Both the position numbers and the translations under genes were made by a program. Shown piece by piece: positions 44,826 to 52,497 of a stretch of DNA of 64,000 bases (positions are counted from its first letter, which is position 1; each line of letters starts with the position of its first letter). The DNA lies in assembly GCA_030706685.1 (NCBI GenBank), contig JAUZOA010000001.1:62001-126000 (forward strand), given 5' to 3'. The DNA comes from Bacteroidota bacterium (GTDB taxonomy: Bacteria > Bacteroidota > Bacteroidia > Chitinophagales > Chitinophagaceae). A model generated the notes under the pieces. That model did not search any database. It saw nothing but the letters and a program-made list of their open reading frames with translations, and was not told the DNA's origin.

Positions 44826-45575
44826 TTAATTCATCCTTTTTTTTAGGGAAACTACCTGTTCCTGCAGGTTGGTGACCATATCGGCCAGTTGGTTCATATT
44901 CAACCTGGATTGTGTATTCATTTTAGAGATAACCACTTGTGCCTGCCACATTTCAAGAACCTCATCGGCATTGATCATATAAGGATGAAAAACAGGGTTG
45001 TCGCTTACCAGGGTTAGTTTATTTTTTGTGCGCCCGTTTTTCTGAATTCTTTTATAAACGATCCCTTCATTTCTTGAAATAACAATACAAGCGGTATTAT
45101 TTTTTACATCGTCCAGGTTTTCTACTTTTTCTCCGACTATTACAGAGCCGCTTGGTGTAGGCAGCATGGAATCGCCAACGATCTCAAAGGCGCGGTAATT
45201 GCCCCCGGTCAGCATGGGCAGGGTAAATGTATTCAATTCATCAATAAATTCAGGATCGGCATAACCTGCCATGTAACCCGCCGCTGCTTTTACCGGAACA
45301 AAAGGTATATCACTCCGGCCCGAAGCCAGTTTCATGGCTCTTCGTTTAGCGAGGTAATTACTTTTATTATCGCTGAGATCCTTCCGCAATATTTCGTCCA
45401 GGGTAAGTTTAAAAATATCACAAACTACTTCCAGCACATCAATCCTGGGATCTGCCCTTTCTTCTTCATAAGCTCCCAGCAGGGAGCGTTTAATGCGAAG
45501 TTTCTGGGCAAATTCTTCCTGTGTCCAGCCACGGAGTTTGCGAAGGTATTTGAGATTCCTGTTTGCAATAGCCAT
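44826..45575 (-). CDS. XRE-family regulator with S24 (LexA-like) peptidase domain
   Basis: A 249-residue regulator. The N-terminal helix-turn-helix (about 7-62) reads LRKLRGWTQEEFAQKLRIKR. The C-terminal S24 domain (about 115-215) has the serine in GDSMLPTPSG and a lysine in GIVYKRIQ, so self-cleavage as in LexA/CI is possible. A short coiled coil ends the protein (QLADMVTNLQEQVVSLKKRM), unusual for LexA and possibly for oligomerisation. It is divergent from surE with a 256-bp gap. Targets unknown; such proteins often respond to DNA damage. Confidence 0.9.
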   Translation of the reverse strand: MAIANRNLKYLRKLRGWTQEEFAQKLRIKRSLLGAYEEERADPRIDVLEVVCDIFKLTLDEILRKDLSDNKSNYLAKRRAMKLASGRSDIPFVPVKAAAGYMAGYADPEFIDELNTFTLPMLTGGNYRAFEIVGDSMLPTPSGSVIVGEKVENLDDVKNNTACIVISRNEGIVYKRIQKNGRTKNKLTLVSDNPVFHPYMINADEVLEMWQAQVVISKMNTQSRLNMNQLADMVTNLQEQVVSLKKRMN

Positions 45576-45788
45576 ACACTAATTTATTTAGCTGCAAAAT
45601 ACTAATTAATTTGACAAATGCAAATTCTTAATGGCAAAATTTCCATAGAATGGCCGCCTGTTTGATGGTTCAATTGTTTGATGATTAGCATAGCAGAATT
45701 TTCTTTTTGGAGTAAATGGCTTGTTTGAGCAGCCATGAAGCCATTTAACATATAAAGGGCAACTAAATACAGCAGCTTACCTAAACCG

Positions 45789-45796
45789 TAAATTTG
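45789..45796 (+). promoter_or_regulatory. Possible -7 promoter element of surE
   Basis: TAAATTTG matches TAnnTTTG. No TTTG lies at the -33 spacing (AATA instead). It would give a leader of about 30 bases before the ATG at 45832. Confidence 0.3.
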
Positions 45797-45831
45797 ACGT
45801 ATAAAAAAAAAGTATCACTTTTGCGCTGCGT

Positions 45832-46689
45832 ATGGCAAAAAAGAAACCTGTCCTCCGGGGCAAAAAAACCGTTCCGGGAAAAACTGTAAAAAAAGAGACC
45901 ACTGCTCCTGTCCGTACGGGTGGGGAAAAACCTGTCATCCTTATTACCAATGATGATGGGGTGACGGCACCGGGCATCATGAATCTTGTAGAAGCAGTAA
46001 AAGACCTGGGAAAGATCGTTGTAGTAGCCCCCGATAAGCCCCAGTCGGGTATGGGACATGCTATTACAATCTGGCAACCTCTGCGCCTGCATAAAGTACA
46101 TGTCTTTGGCGATATTGAAGCTTATGCCTGCACCGGCACGCCTGTTGACTGCGTAAAACTGGCCGTTGACAAAGTATTGCACCGCAAACCGGATCTCTGC
46201 CTGAGTGGTATTAATCATGGCGCTAACCATAGCATCAATGTTATTTACTCCGGCACCATGTCGGCAGCGGTGGAAGCAGCTATTGAAAGTATCCCTTCCG
46301 CCGGTTTTTCGTTATTGGATTATAATATTGAAGCCGATTTCACCGGTGCAAAAAAGTATGCAAGAATGGTGGTGGAAAAAATGCTTTCCACCGATCTCGA
46401 TAAGCATACTGTTTTTAATGTGAATGTGCCTTCTGTTCCTGAAGAGCTGCTGAACGGCCTGATGATCTGTAAACAAGCTTATGCCAAATACGAGGAAGAT
46501 TTTGTAGAAAGAGTGGATCCCAATGGCCGCAAATATTACTGGCTTACCGGCGAATTTGTCAATTTCGACAAGGGAACAGATACCGATGTATGGGCATTGG
46601 CCAATAATTATGTCAGCGTCGTACCCGTGCAATTTGACCTGACGAATTACGTTTTAAAAGCCAAACTCCAAAAATTATGGCAATCATGA
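45832..46689 (+). CDS. surE: 5'/3'-nucleotidase SurE with lysine-rich N-terminal extension
   Basis: A 285-residue metal-dependent nucleotidase that removes phosphate from nucleoside 5'- or 3'-monophosphates. The metal site ITNDDGVTAPGI (about 39) and SGINHGANHSINVIYSGTMSAA (about 125) are diagnostic. About 34 residues precede the usual start of SurE, including a K/R/T/P-rich stretch (AKKKPVLRGKKTVPGKTVKK) of unknown role. The alternative in-frame starts I can see would all cut into the core, so the extension is probably real. The stop overlaps the next ATG as ATGA. Confidence 0.93.
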   Translation: MAKKKPVLRGKKTVPGKTVKKETTAPVRTGGEKPVILITNDDGVTAPGIMNLVEAVKDLGKIVVVAPDKPQSGMGHAITIWQPLRLHKVHVFGDIEAYACTGTPVDCVKLAVDKVLHRKPDLCLSGINHGANHSINVIYSGTMSAAVEAAIESIPSAGFSLLDYNIEADFTGAKKYARMVVEKMLSTDLDKHTVFNVNVPSVPEELLNGLMICKQAYAKYEEDFVERVDPNGRKYYWLTGEFVNFDKGTDTDVWALANNYVSVVPVQFDLTNYVLKAKLQKLWQS

Positions 46690-46979
46690 TATTCAAAAAG
46701 GATAACCTGAAACTTGGATTGGTTCTTGGTCTTGTTGGACCTATTCTCGGATTGGTCGTCATCTATTTCATAAAATACTCAACCTTTTCATTCGGAGACT
46801 TTCTATCTACTTTTTTTAATACCGGGAGGCTGATCACTTCTATCGGGTCGCTTTCCCTGCTGGCTAATGTTATTCTCTTCACTATTTATATCAATACAAA
46901 CAGGGATTTTACGGCAAGGGGTATTTTTATTATCACCCTTATTTATGGAATAGGAATACTGGTATTGAAGATTTTGTAA
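46686..46979 (+). CDS. Small membrane protein, three helices
   Basis: A 97-residue protein from ATG 46686 (an in-frame ATG at 46677 would add three residues). Three hydrophobic helices are visible: LGLVLGLVGPILGLVVIYFI, a central SIGSLSLLANVILFTIYI, and GIFIITLIYGIGILVLKIL. Function unknown. The ATGA overlap with surE indicates coupled translation. In Bacteroidota a small membrane gene of this kind is often found between surE and lpxB, as here. Confidence 0.75.
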   Translation: MIFKKDNLKLGLVLGLVGPILGLVVIYFIKYSTFSFGDFLSTFFNTGRLITSIGSLSLLANVILFTIYINTNRDFTARGIFIITLIYGIGILVLKIL

Positions 46980-47122
46980 GCCATTTTCCTGCGACTGAGA
47001 AAGTTGAATCTTTTGTGAGGCCTTTATCTGCCTTTTACTATCCGGCCAGGACAGGCTAAAGATACTCTCTACCATAGAGTAGCCAGATAGAAGGAATATG
47101 AGAGGGATACAGGAACCATATA

Positions 47123-47243
47123 GGAGGGTCTCATTAGAGTCAGGTTAGAGTCAGGACAGGGTCAGGCAAGAGTCAGGTAAAGGTCAGGCAAGAATCAGGA
47201 AAAAGTCAGGTGAGAGTCTCAGAAAAGTCTCGTGAAAATCACG
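47123..47243 (+). repeat. 11-bp-period tandem array upstream of lpxB
   Basis: Eleven consecutive 11-base units, most fitting nnAGRGTCAGG (TTAGAGTCAGG twice at 47134-47155, then ACAGGGTCAGG, CAAGAGTCAGG, TAAAGGTCAGG, CAAGAATCAGG, AAAAAGTCAGG), fading into GTCTC/GTCTCG variants at both ends. The period is not a multiple of three, so it is not coding, and is close to one DNA helical turn. Confidence 0.85.
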
Positions 47244-47387
47244 TAAAAAGGAAAAGAATATTGGGGAAACATGGTATAACATTCCTGCCGCTGATTCCTT
47301 GTTTCAATTTACAAAAAAAAGTGGTTAAGCAAAAAAATAAACCGGAAATTAATAGTATCTCAATTTGTTGATAGCCGTGAGGCGGTA

Positions 47388-47451
47388 AGAGGCTAAGATT
47401 TGATTACAGGACATTTTTTCTTATCATCTTTCCGACTTCCCGGCAAACTGA
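47388..47451 (+). repeat. Dispersed hairpin repeat, copy B (upstream of lpxB)
   Basis: It shares TTTTTTCTTATCATC (47414-47428) exactly with copy C and CTTCCCGGCAA (47437-47447) with copy A. Overall similarity to copy C spans about 65 bases in the same orientation. Confidence 0.65.
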
Positions 47452-47546
47452 CCCACTACCCGTTTCATCATCCCGCCATCGTTCTACCCAACAAATTGTA
47501 TTTTGCAGCGATAAAATAATTTTTCCGCTGATCGCGGAGCCGGAAC

Positions 47547-48671
47547 ATGAAGTACTATATCATCGCAGGCGAGGCATCGGGTGACCTGCATGGCAGTAAC
47601 CTTATTAAAGAATTAAAGAAACTGGATGCAGCCGCTTCTGTACGCTGCTGGGGCGGCGATAAAATGGAACAAGCAGGCGGCGAACTGGTAAAACATTACC
47701 GCGACCTGGCCTTTATGGGTTTTACAGAAGTGCTGATGAACCTGCGGACCATTTTTCGCAATCTCAAATTCTGCAAAGAAGATATTCTTCGCTATCAACC
47801 CGATGCAATAATACTGATTGATTATCCCGGTTTCAATCTCCGTATTGCCAAATGGGCCAAACAACAGGGATTAAGGATAATTTTTTACATCAGCCCGCAG
47901 GTATGGGCCTGGAAAGAGAACCGGGTAAAAATGATGAAGCAATATATCGGCAAGATGCTGGTGATACTTCCCTTTGAAAAAGACTATTTCAAGAACAAAT
48001 GGAACTGGGAAGTGGAATATGTGGGACACCCGCTGGTGGAAGTGATTGAAAGGTTTAAAGTCGAAAGTTTAAAGTTGAAAGTTGCTGAACCCACCTCCAC
48101 AAATATTATTGCACTATTGCCGGGCAGCAGGAAACAGGAGATAACGAAAAAGCTTCCTGTAATGCTTGGAGTGAGCGCCCATTTTCCTGGTTATAAGTTT
48201 GTAGTAGCACAGGCTCCTTCGATAGAGGATGAGTTCTATAAAACTTTTACTGATCCATATCCGAATGTCAGTACAGAGAAAAATAAAACGTATGACCTGT
48301 TGTTACAGGCAAAGGCGGCTATGGTGACCTCCGGAACAGCCACACTGGAAACAGCATTATTCGGCGTGCCGGAAGTAGTTTGTTATAAAGGCTCTCCCAT
48401 CTCGTACCAGATCGCCAAAATGGTCATTAAGGTAAAATACATTTCTCTTGTCAACCTGATCATGGATAAATTAGTGGTGAAGGAATTGATACAAGATGAA
48501 CTGACCGTTGAAAATCTGAAAAATGAGTTAAATGAATTGCTCACCAATAAAGAACGGCTTGCTGTATTACAAAAAGATTACGCGGATCTGAAAAAACTGT
48601 TGAGCGAAGGAGGTGATGCTTCCGCAAAAGCTGCTCATTCTATTATCTCTTTTCTTACCGGAGGAGCTTGA
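47547..48671 (+). CDS. lpxB: Lipid-A-disaccharide synthase
   Basis: A 374-residue peripheral membrane glycosyltransferase (GT19) that joins UDP-diacylglucosamine and lipid X in lipid A synthesis. Signatures: YIIAGEASGDLHG at the start, CWGGDKMEQAGGELV, IDYPGFNLRIAKWAK, YISPQVWAWKENRVK and ALLPGSRKQE (about 190). A linker of about 14 residues before ALLPGSR (FKVESLKLKVAE) is encoded by AAAGTTTAAAGTTG repeat words; the frame is preserved. The 3' end overlaps a convergent DUF6728 gene by 17 bp. Two copies of a dispersed repeat flank it. Confidence 0.96.
   Translation: MKYYIIAGEASGDLHGSNLIKELKKLDAAASVRCWGGDKMEQAGGELVKHYRDLAFMGFTEVLMNLRTIFRNLKFCKEDILRYQPDAIILIDYPGFNLRIAKWAKQQGLRIIFYISPQVWAWKENRVKMMKQYIGKMLVILPFEKDYFKNKWNWEVEYVGHPLVEVIERFKVESLKLKVAEPTSTNIIALLPGSRKQEITKKLPVMLGVSAHFPGYKFVVAQAPSIEDEFYKTFTDPYPNVSTEKNKTYDLLLQAKAAMVTSGTATLETALFGVPEVVCYKGSPISYQIAKMVIKVKYISLVNLIMDKLVVKELIQDELTVENLKNELNELLTNKERLAVLQKDYADLKKLLSEGGDASAKAAHSIISFLTGGA
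48049..48086. repeat. Short-word repeat inside lpxB
   Basis: The words GTTTAAAGTCGAAAG, TTTAAAGTTGAAAG and TTG repeat with a period of about 13-14 bases and encode FKVESLKLKVAE in the linker between the two lpxB lobes. Confidence 0.6.
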
Positions 48672-48816
48672 TCAGCAGGATGATCATGCAAAGAATAAAA
48701 ATCAGCAGGCTGATGCGGTTAATGCCATGCATATACCCGATCCATTTGCTTTTCGGGCGATCCGGGTCCTTTTTTTTCAGGTAAAGATATTCGGCTATTT
48801 GATTCCAGACTCCCAT
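48655..48816 (-). CDS. DUF6728 family small membrane protein
   Basis: A 53-residue frame read from the ATG at 48816. It starts MGVWNQIAEYLYLKKKDPD, continues with SKWIGYMHGINRISLL and ends in a hydrophobic helix (LIFILCMIILLIKLLR). This agrees with DUF6728, a short Bacteroidota family with an amphipathic N-terminus, a conserved MHGINRIS block and one membrane helix. Function unknown. The stop lies inside the end of lpxB, overlapping it by 17 bp in convergent orientation. It is easy to miss because it is short; the plus-strand frame over the same bases (48613-48873) has no family resemblance. Confidence 0.8.
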   Translation of the reverse strand: MGVWNQIAEYLYLKKKDPDRPKSKWIGYMHGINRISLLIFILCMIILLIKLLR

Positions 48817-48902
48817 AGTAATAATTATTTTCCTGCCGCAAAGGTAAAGAGGTTACCGGAATCAGGAATTTGAGTGGTGTCTTATCCTGAAAATAGCCGG
48901 TG

Positions 48903-48973
48903 AGATGGGAAGACGGGAAGTTTTGAGTTACAGGTCGTTTTTTCTTATCATCATCCCGACCTCCCGATCAACT
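48903..48973 (+). repeat. Dispersed hairpin repeat, copy C (downstream of lpxB)
   Basis: AAGACGGGAAG at the left matches copy A. TTTTTTCTTATCATC (48938-48952) matches copy B exactly, and the right end CCGACCTCCCGATCAACTGA is a diverged form of B's. It lies about 90 bp after the DUF6728 start. Confidence 0.65.
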
Positions 48974-49015
48974 GATACACCCCCTGAATTTGGAATTCGT
49001 TTTGGCGCAGCATAA

Positions 49016-49039
49016 GTCATTGCGAGCATAGCGAAGCAA
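49016..49039 (+). repeat. GTCATTGCGA intergenic repeat, second locus
   Basis: GTCATTGCGAGCATAGCGAAGCAA; its last 19 bases differ at one position from the minus strand of 3601-3619. Part of the same dispersed family as the cluster at 3601-3670. Confidence 0.7.
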
Positions 49040-49385
49040 AAAAAGAGAAGCCCTGGAAGAATCCCGGGCCGTTCACATAAGAAACCCAAACTACTGCTAT
49101 ATGAGAGAGAATTTTTAAACGCTATGTTTTATGATTAATATTCCTGATCGCTCCACAAAGAAACGAATGGGATGCTCAAAAAAAAGCGCTCGTTTGGTGA
49201 GCGGGGGTTTTTCTTAAATGAACAGCACTATTTATGGAATGAATTGTATCGCTCCATCCTGGAAATTGCAGGGAATGGGAAAACAAGTTATGCCGCCTGC
49301 TGCTGACCGGGGATTACATTTTACTGCGCAGAAAGAAAAATTACCGATACTTGCAGAAATAACTCTTTCTCAACTCTCACCGGTA
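49040..49385. other. Gap before the sugar island
   Basis: Apart from the hairpin at 49186-49213 I see nothing definite. A frame continues upstream of the HAD gene to 49218 but its translation is unlike HAD proteins and is probably leader DNA. Confidence 0.5.
49186..49213 (+). terminator. Terminator-like hairpin upstream of the sugar island
   Basis: CGCTC and GAGCG pair around GTTTGGT and are followed by GGGGGTTTTTC. The stem is short (5 bp, extendable with G-C flanks). No gene lies directly upstream on the plus strand, so it may insulate the island or be part of a leader. Confidence 0.45.
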
Positions 49386-50027
49386 ATGAAGTACAAAGCT
49401 TTTCTCTTCGATCTTAATGGCACCATGATCAATGATATGCCTTATCATATCAAAGCCTGGCACCGTATCCTGAATGAGCTCGGCGGCAATATCTCCATTG
49501 AACGAACCAGGGAAGAATGTTATGGCAAGAACGAGGAATTACTGGAAAGGGTTTTCCCCCGGCGATTCTCCGAAGAAGAAAAAAACAGGATAAGCCTCGA
49601 AAAAGAAAAGCAATATCAAAAAGAATTCCGGCCCCACCTGCAACTTATAAACGGTCTCGATATTCTTTTAAAAAGGTCAAAGGAAACAGGAATACAAATG
49701 GCAATCGGCTCCGCGGCTATATTATTCAATATTGATTTTGTATTGGATGGCCTGCAGATCAGGCATTATTTTGATGCCATCGTAAGTGCTGATGATGTGA
49801 GATTCAGCAAGCCGGACCCTGAGACATATATTCAATGTGCGGAGAAACTTGGAATCGCACCGGCAGATTGTTTAGTCTTTGAAGATGCGCCCAAAGGTGC
49901 TGAATCCGCCGTCAATGCGGGTATGGATTGCATGGTGATAACTACATTACACGATGTCAAAGAGTTTAATAATTATCGCAACATTACCGGGTTTATAAAA
50001 GATTATGATAATTTTGTTTTATTATAG
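49386..50027 (+). CDS. HAD-superfamily hydrolase, beta-phosphoglucomutase-like
   Basis: A 213-residue protein starting MKYKAFLFDLNGTMINDM. Cap and core match beta-phosphoglucomutase/GPH-type HAD proteins: GSAAILFNIDFVL (motif II serine region), SKPDPETYIQCAEKLGI (motif III lysine) and FEDAPKGAESAVNAGM (motif IV). The motif I second aspartate is asparagine (DLNGT rather than DxDGT), which removes the usual general acid/base. The ATG at 49386 is chosen; the in-frame extension to 49218 lacks HAD-like sequence. First gene of the arabinose module and 53 bp before araR, so perhaps a sugar-phosphate phosphatase of that pathway. Confidence 0.85.
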   Translation: MKYKAFLFDLNGTMINDMPYHIKAWHRILNELGGNISIERTREECYGKNEELLERVFPRRFSEEEKNRISLEKEKQYQKEFRPHLQLINGLDILLKRSKETGIQMAIGSAAILFNIDFVLDGLQIRHYFDAIVSADDVRFSKPDPETYIQCAEKLGIAPADCLVFEDAPKGAESAVNAGMDCMVITTLHDVKEFNNYRNITGFIKDYDNFVLL

Positions 50028-50080
50028 TTCCTGTGAGGAATTGATTATTCACTTTGATCCGCGATAACCATTTAACCTTT

Positions 50081-50782
50081 ATGACGCAATACCAGAACCA
50101 AACACGGATGCTTGCCGCCGTGGACTGTATTATTTTTGGCTTCGACGGGGAGTCACTTAAGATCTTACTGGTGCACCGGGGTATTGAACCTGAAAAAGGC
50201 AAATGGAGCCTGATGGGCGGGTTCGTACAACCTGGTGAAAGCCCCGATCATGCCGCCATAAGAATTTTAAAAACCCTGACGGGTCTTGAAGGAGTCTACC
50301 TCGAGCAATTGTATACGTTCGGTGAGCCGGAGCGGGACCCGATAGAAAGAACCATGTCCATCGCCTATTTTGCCCTGATTGATATTCATCGCTACGAAAA
50401 ACAACTGAGTGACGAATATCAGCCCGAATGGTTTCCTTTAAATAAAATACCCAGGCTTATATTCGACCACAATGAAATGGTAAAGATGGCAAGAGCCAAG
50501 CTGCAGTATAAAGCAGCTTTGCATCCTTTGTTGTTTGAATTATTACCCAAGAAATTTACATTGCCGCAGTTACAAAGCCTTTATGAATCGGTGTATGGCA
50601 CTTCTTTCGATAAAAGAAATTTCAGCCGGAAAGTTTTGTCAACCAACCTGTTGGTAAAGCAGGAAGACAAATATAAAGGGGGGTCCAAAAAAGGCGCATA
50701 CTATTATAAATTAAACGCAAAAAAATACAAAGCTAATTTCCAGGCCTTCCTGAATATCATTCCCAATGCCCATCTTTTGTAG
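50081..50782 (+). CDS. NrtR-type Nudix regulator, probable AraR
   Basis: A 233-residue protein with an N-terminal Nudix-like domain (about 10-140; LVHRGIEPEKGKWSLMGGFV, then GESPDHAAIRILKTLTGLEG). The Nudix box is degenerate: the REUXEE core is replaced by IRILKTLTG, so hydrolysis is unlikely. A C-terminal winged-helix segment (about 160-233) includes FTLPQLQSLYESVYGTSFDK and RNFSRKVLSTNLL. This is the NrtR architecture; in Bacteroides an NrtR-family protein, AraR, represses arabinose genes and senses L-arabinose. Position directly before araB supports that role here. ATG 50081 is preferred to the TTG at 50054. Confidence 0.8.
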   Translation: MTQYQNQTRMLAAVDCIIFGFDGESLKILLVHRGIEPEKGKWSLMGGFVQPGESPDHAAIRILKTLTGLEGVYLEQLYTFGEPERDPIERTMSIAYFALIDIHRYEKQLSDEYQPEWFPLNKIPRLIFDHNEMVKMARAKLQYKAALHPLLFELLPKKFTLPQLQSLYESVYGTSFDKRNFSRKVLSTNLLVKQEDKYKGGSKKGAYYYKLNAKKYKANFQAFLNIIPNAHLL

Positions 50783-50824
50783 CCATTGAACGGACAGAAT
50801 ATATTTTTTTATTCAGGCAAATAA

Positions 50825-50839
50825 GTGTTAATTTGACAC
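50825..50839 (+). promoter_or_regulatory. Candidate AraR operator and promoter before araB
   Basis: GTGTTAATTTGACAC is an imperfect palindrome (arms GTGT and ACAC around an AT core, fitting GTGTYAAWTTRACAC). TTAATTTG within it is one base from the TAnnTTTG promoter consensus, so a bound repressor would block the polymerase site. Transcription would start about 12 bases before the araB ATG. Assignment to AraR is inferred from position. Confidence 0.45.
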
Positions 50840-50853
50840 GAATTACTTGCTGT

Positions 50854-52497
50854 ATGAACCTTGCTTATGTCATAGGGGTTGATTATGGAACAGATTCTGT
50901 TCGTTCCGTCATCATTGATGCTCATACAGGAGAAGAAAAAGCCGCCGCTGTATTTTATTACCCCCGCTGGAAACAGGGGTTTTATTGCAACGCTTCCCTC
51001 AACCAGTTTCGCCAGCATCCATCGGATTATGCAGAAGGACTGGAAGCCACTATAAAAGAATGCCTGCAAAAAACAGGAAAAAACATTGCTCAAAATATAA
51101 AAGCTATTTCGGTAGATACAACCGGTTCAACACCGGTAGCTGTAGATAAAACAGGAACACCCCTTGCCTTACTTCCCGCTTTTAAAGATAATCCGAATGC
51201 CATGTTCGTGCTGTGGAAAGATCATACTTCCACCCGGGAAGCGGCTGAAATAAATGAACACGCCAAAAAATTCCCGGTCAATTATCTGCAATATGTTGGT
51301 GGCATTTATTCTTCCGAATGGTTCTGGGCTAAACTCCTGCACATCCTGAGAGCAGATGAAGCGGTAAGAAAAGCCTGTTATTCCTGGGTGGAGCATTGCG
51401 ACTGGATACCTTTTTTATTAACCGGGGGTAATGACGTACACAAGATGAAACGGGGTGTTTGCTCTGCCGGGCATAAGGCTTTATGGGCAAAAGAATTTGG
51501 CGGGTTACCCCCCAATGAATTCTTTTCAAAACTTGATCCCTTATTAAACGATTATACAGGTAAGCTTTTTAAAGAAACCTTTACTTCCGATAAGCCTGCC
51601 GGTAATCTTTCCGGGGAATGGGCAAATAGATTAGGGCTCTCAACTGATGTGATCGTCGGCGTCGGCGCTTTTGACGCGCACATGGGAGCTGTCGGCGGGC
51701 AGATTGAACCTTATCATTTAAGTAAAGTAATGGGAACTTCTACCTGCGATATGCTGGTAGCGCCGGAGAATGAAGTAAAGGATAAACTGGTAAAAGGTAT
51801 TTGTGGCCAGGTACCCGGTTCCATCATCCCGGGAATGATTGGCCTGGAAGCCGGTCAAAGCGCATTCGGGGATGTATATGCCTGGTTCAAAAAATTAATC
51901 AGTTGGCCGGTTGATCATTTATTGGATGATGAAAGCATAAAGCAGGAAGTCAGCGATAAGCTCATTGCTTCATTAAGTATCGGGGCTTCCAAACTTTCCG
52001 TCAACGAAAATGATGAGCTGGCAATAGATTGGCTGAATGGCCGTAGAACGCCTGACGCTAATCAATTATTAAAAGGCGCTATCACCGGTCTCAACCTGGC
52101 GACTGATGCTCCACAATTCTTTAAGGCATTAGTGGAAGCGACCTGTTTCGGCGCCAAAGCCATTGTTGATCGCTTCAATGAGGAAGGCATTCCTGTCAAA
52201 GGCCTTATCGGTCTTGGAGGTGTAGCAAAAAAATCGCCTTATATCATGCAGGTGATGGCTAATATAATGGATATGCCTATCCGTATTCATAAGAGTGAGC
52301 AGACCTGTGCCGCGGGTGCAGCCATGTTTGCCGCAACAGCCGCGGGTATCTATACCCGGGTCGAAGATGCGATGCAGGCAATGGGCCAGGGCTTTGATAC
52401 AACCTGGTACCCCGATAAAACAAAAACAGAAATATACCGCAAAAGGTACGAGCGCTATAAAAAATTAGGTACATTCATCGAACAAAGCAGTGAGTAG
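50854..52497 (+). CDS. araB: Ribulokinase
   Basis: A 547-residue FGGY-family kinase that phosphorylates L-ribulose. It opens YVIGVDYGTDSVRSVIID and contains VDTTGSTPVAVD, WKDHTS, the GVGAFDAHMGAVGG block, GTSTCDML and LIGLGGVAKKSPYIMQVMA, all typical of AraB. Cytoplasmic. ATG 50854 is chosen over an in-frame TTG at 50833 that lies within the putative operator. The last codons (SSE, then TAG) fall inside a short-word repeat that fills the gap to araD. Confidence 0.95.
   Translation: MNLAYVIGVDYGTDSVRSVIIDAHTGEEKAAAVFYYPRWKQGFYCNASLNQFRQHPSDYAEGLEATIKECLQKTGKNIAQNIKAISVDTTGSTPVAVDKTGTPLALLPAFKDNPNAMFVLWKDHTSTREAAEINEHAKKFPVNYLQYVGGIYSSEWFWAKLLHILRADEAVRKACYSWVEHCDWIPFLLTGGNDVHKMKRGVCSAGHKALWAKEFGGLPPNEFFSKLDPLLNDYTGKLFKETFTSDKPAGNLSGEWANRLGLSTDVIVGVGAFDAHMGAVGGQIEPYHLSKVMGTSTCDMLVAPENEVKDKLVKGICGQVPGSIIPGMIGLEAGQSAFGDVYAWFKKLISWPVDHLLDDESIKQEVSDKLIASLSIGASKLSVNENDELAIDWLNGRRTPDANQLLKGAITGLNLATDAPQFFKALVEATCFGAKAIVDRFNEEGIPVKGLIGLGGVAKKSPYIMQVMANIMDMPIRIHKSEQTCAAGAAMFAATAAGIYTRVEDAMQAMGQGFDTTWYPDKTKTEIYRKRYERYKKLGTFIEQSSE

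Larger units (their letters stand above)
46980..47546. other. 567-bp gap before lpxB with tandem array and dispersed repeat
   Basis: It contains the 11-bp-period array (47123-47243) and dispersed repeat copy B (47388-47451). Just before lpxB, a TGTATTTTGCAG sequence near 47497 is a loose promoter match. I see no supported gene. Confidence 0.6.

Noticed and set aside
47123-47243. CRISPR-like array
   Set aside because: Units are 11 bp with no spacers, so it is a simple tandem repeat, not CRISPR; no cas genes are present.
48613-48873. Plus-strand frame of 86 codons at the lpxB end
   Set aside because: The opposite strand holds the DUF6728 gene with a conserved core; the plus-strand product resembles nothing.
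49218-49385. N-terminal extension of the HAD gene
   Set aside because: These 56 codons do not resemble HAD proteins; MKYKAFLFDLNG at 49386 is the natural beginning.
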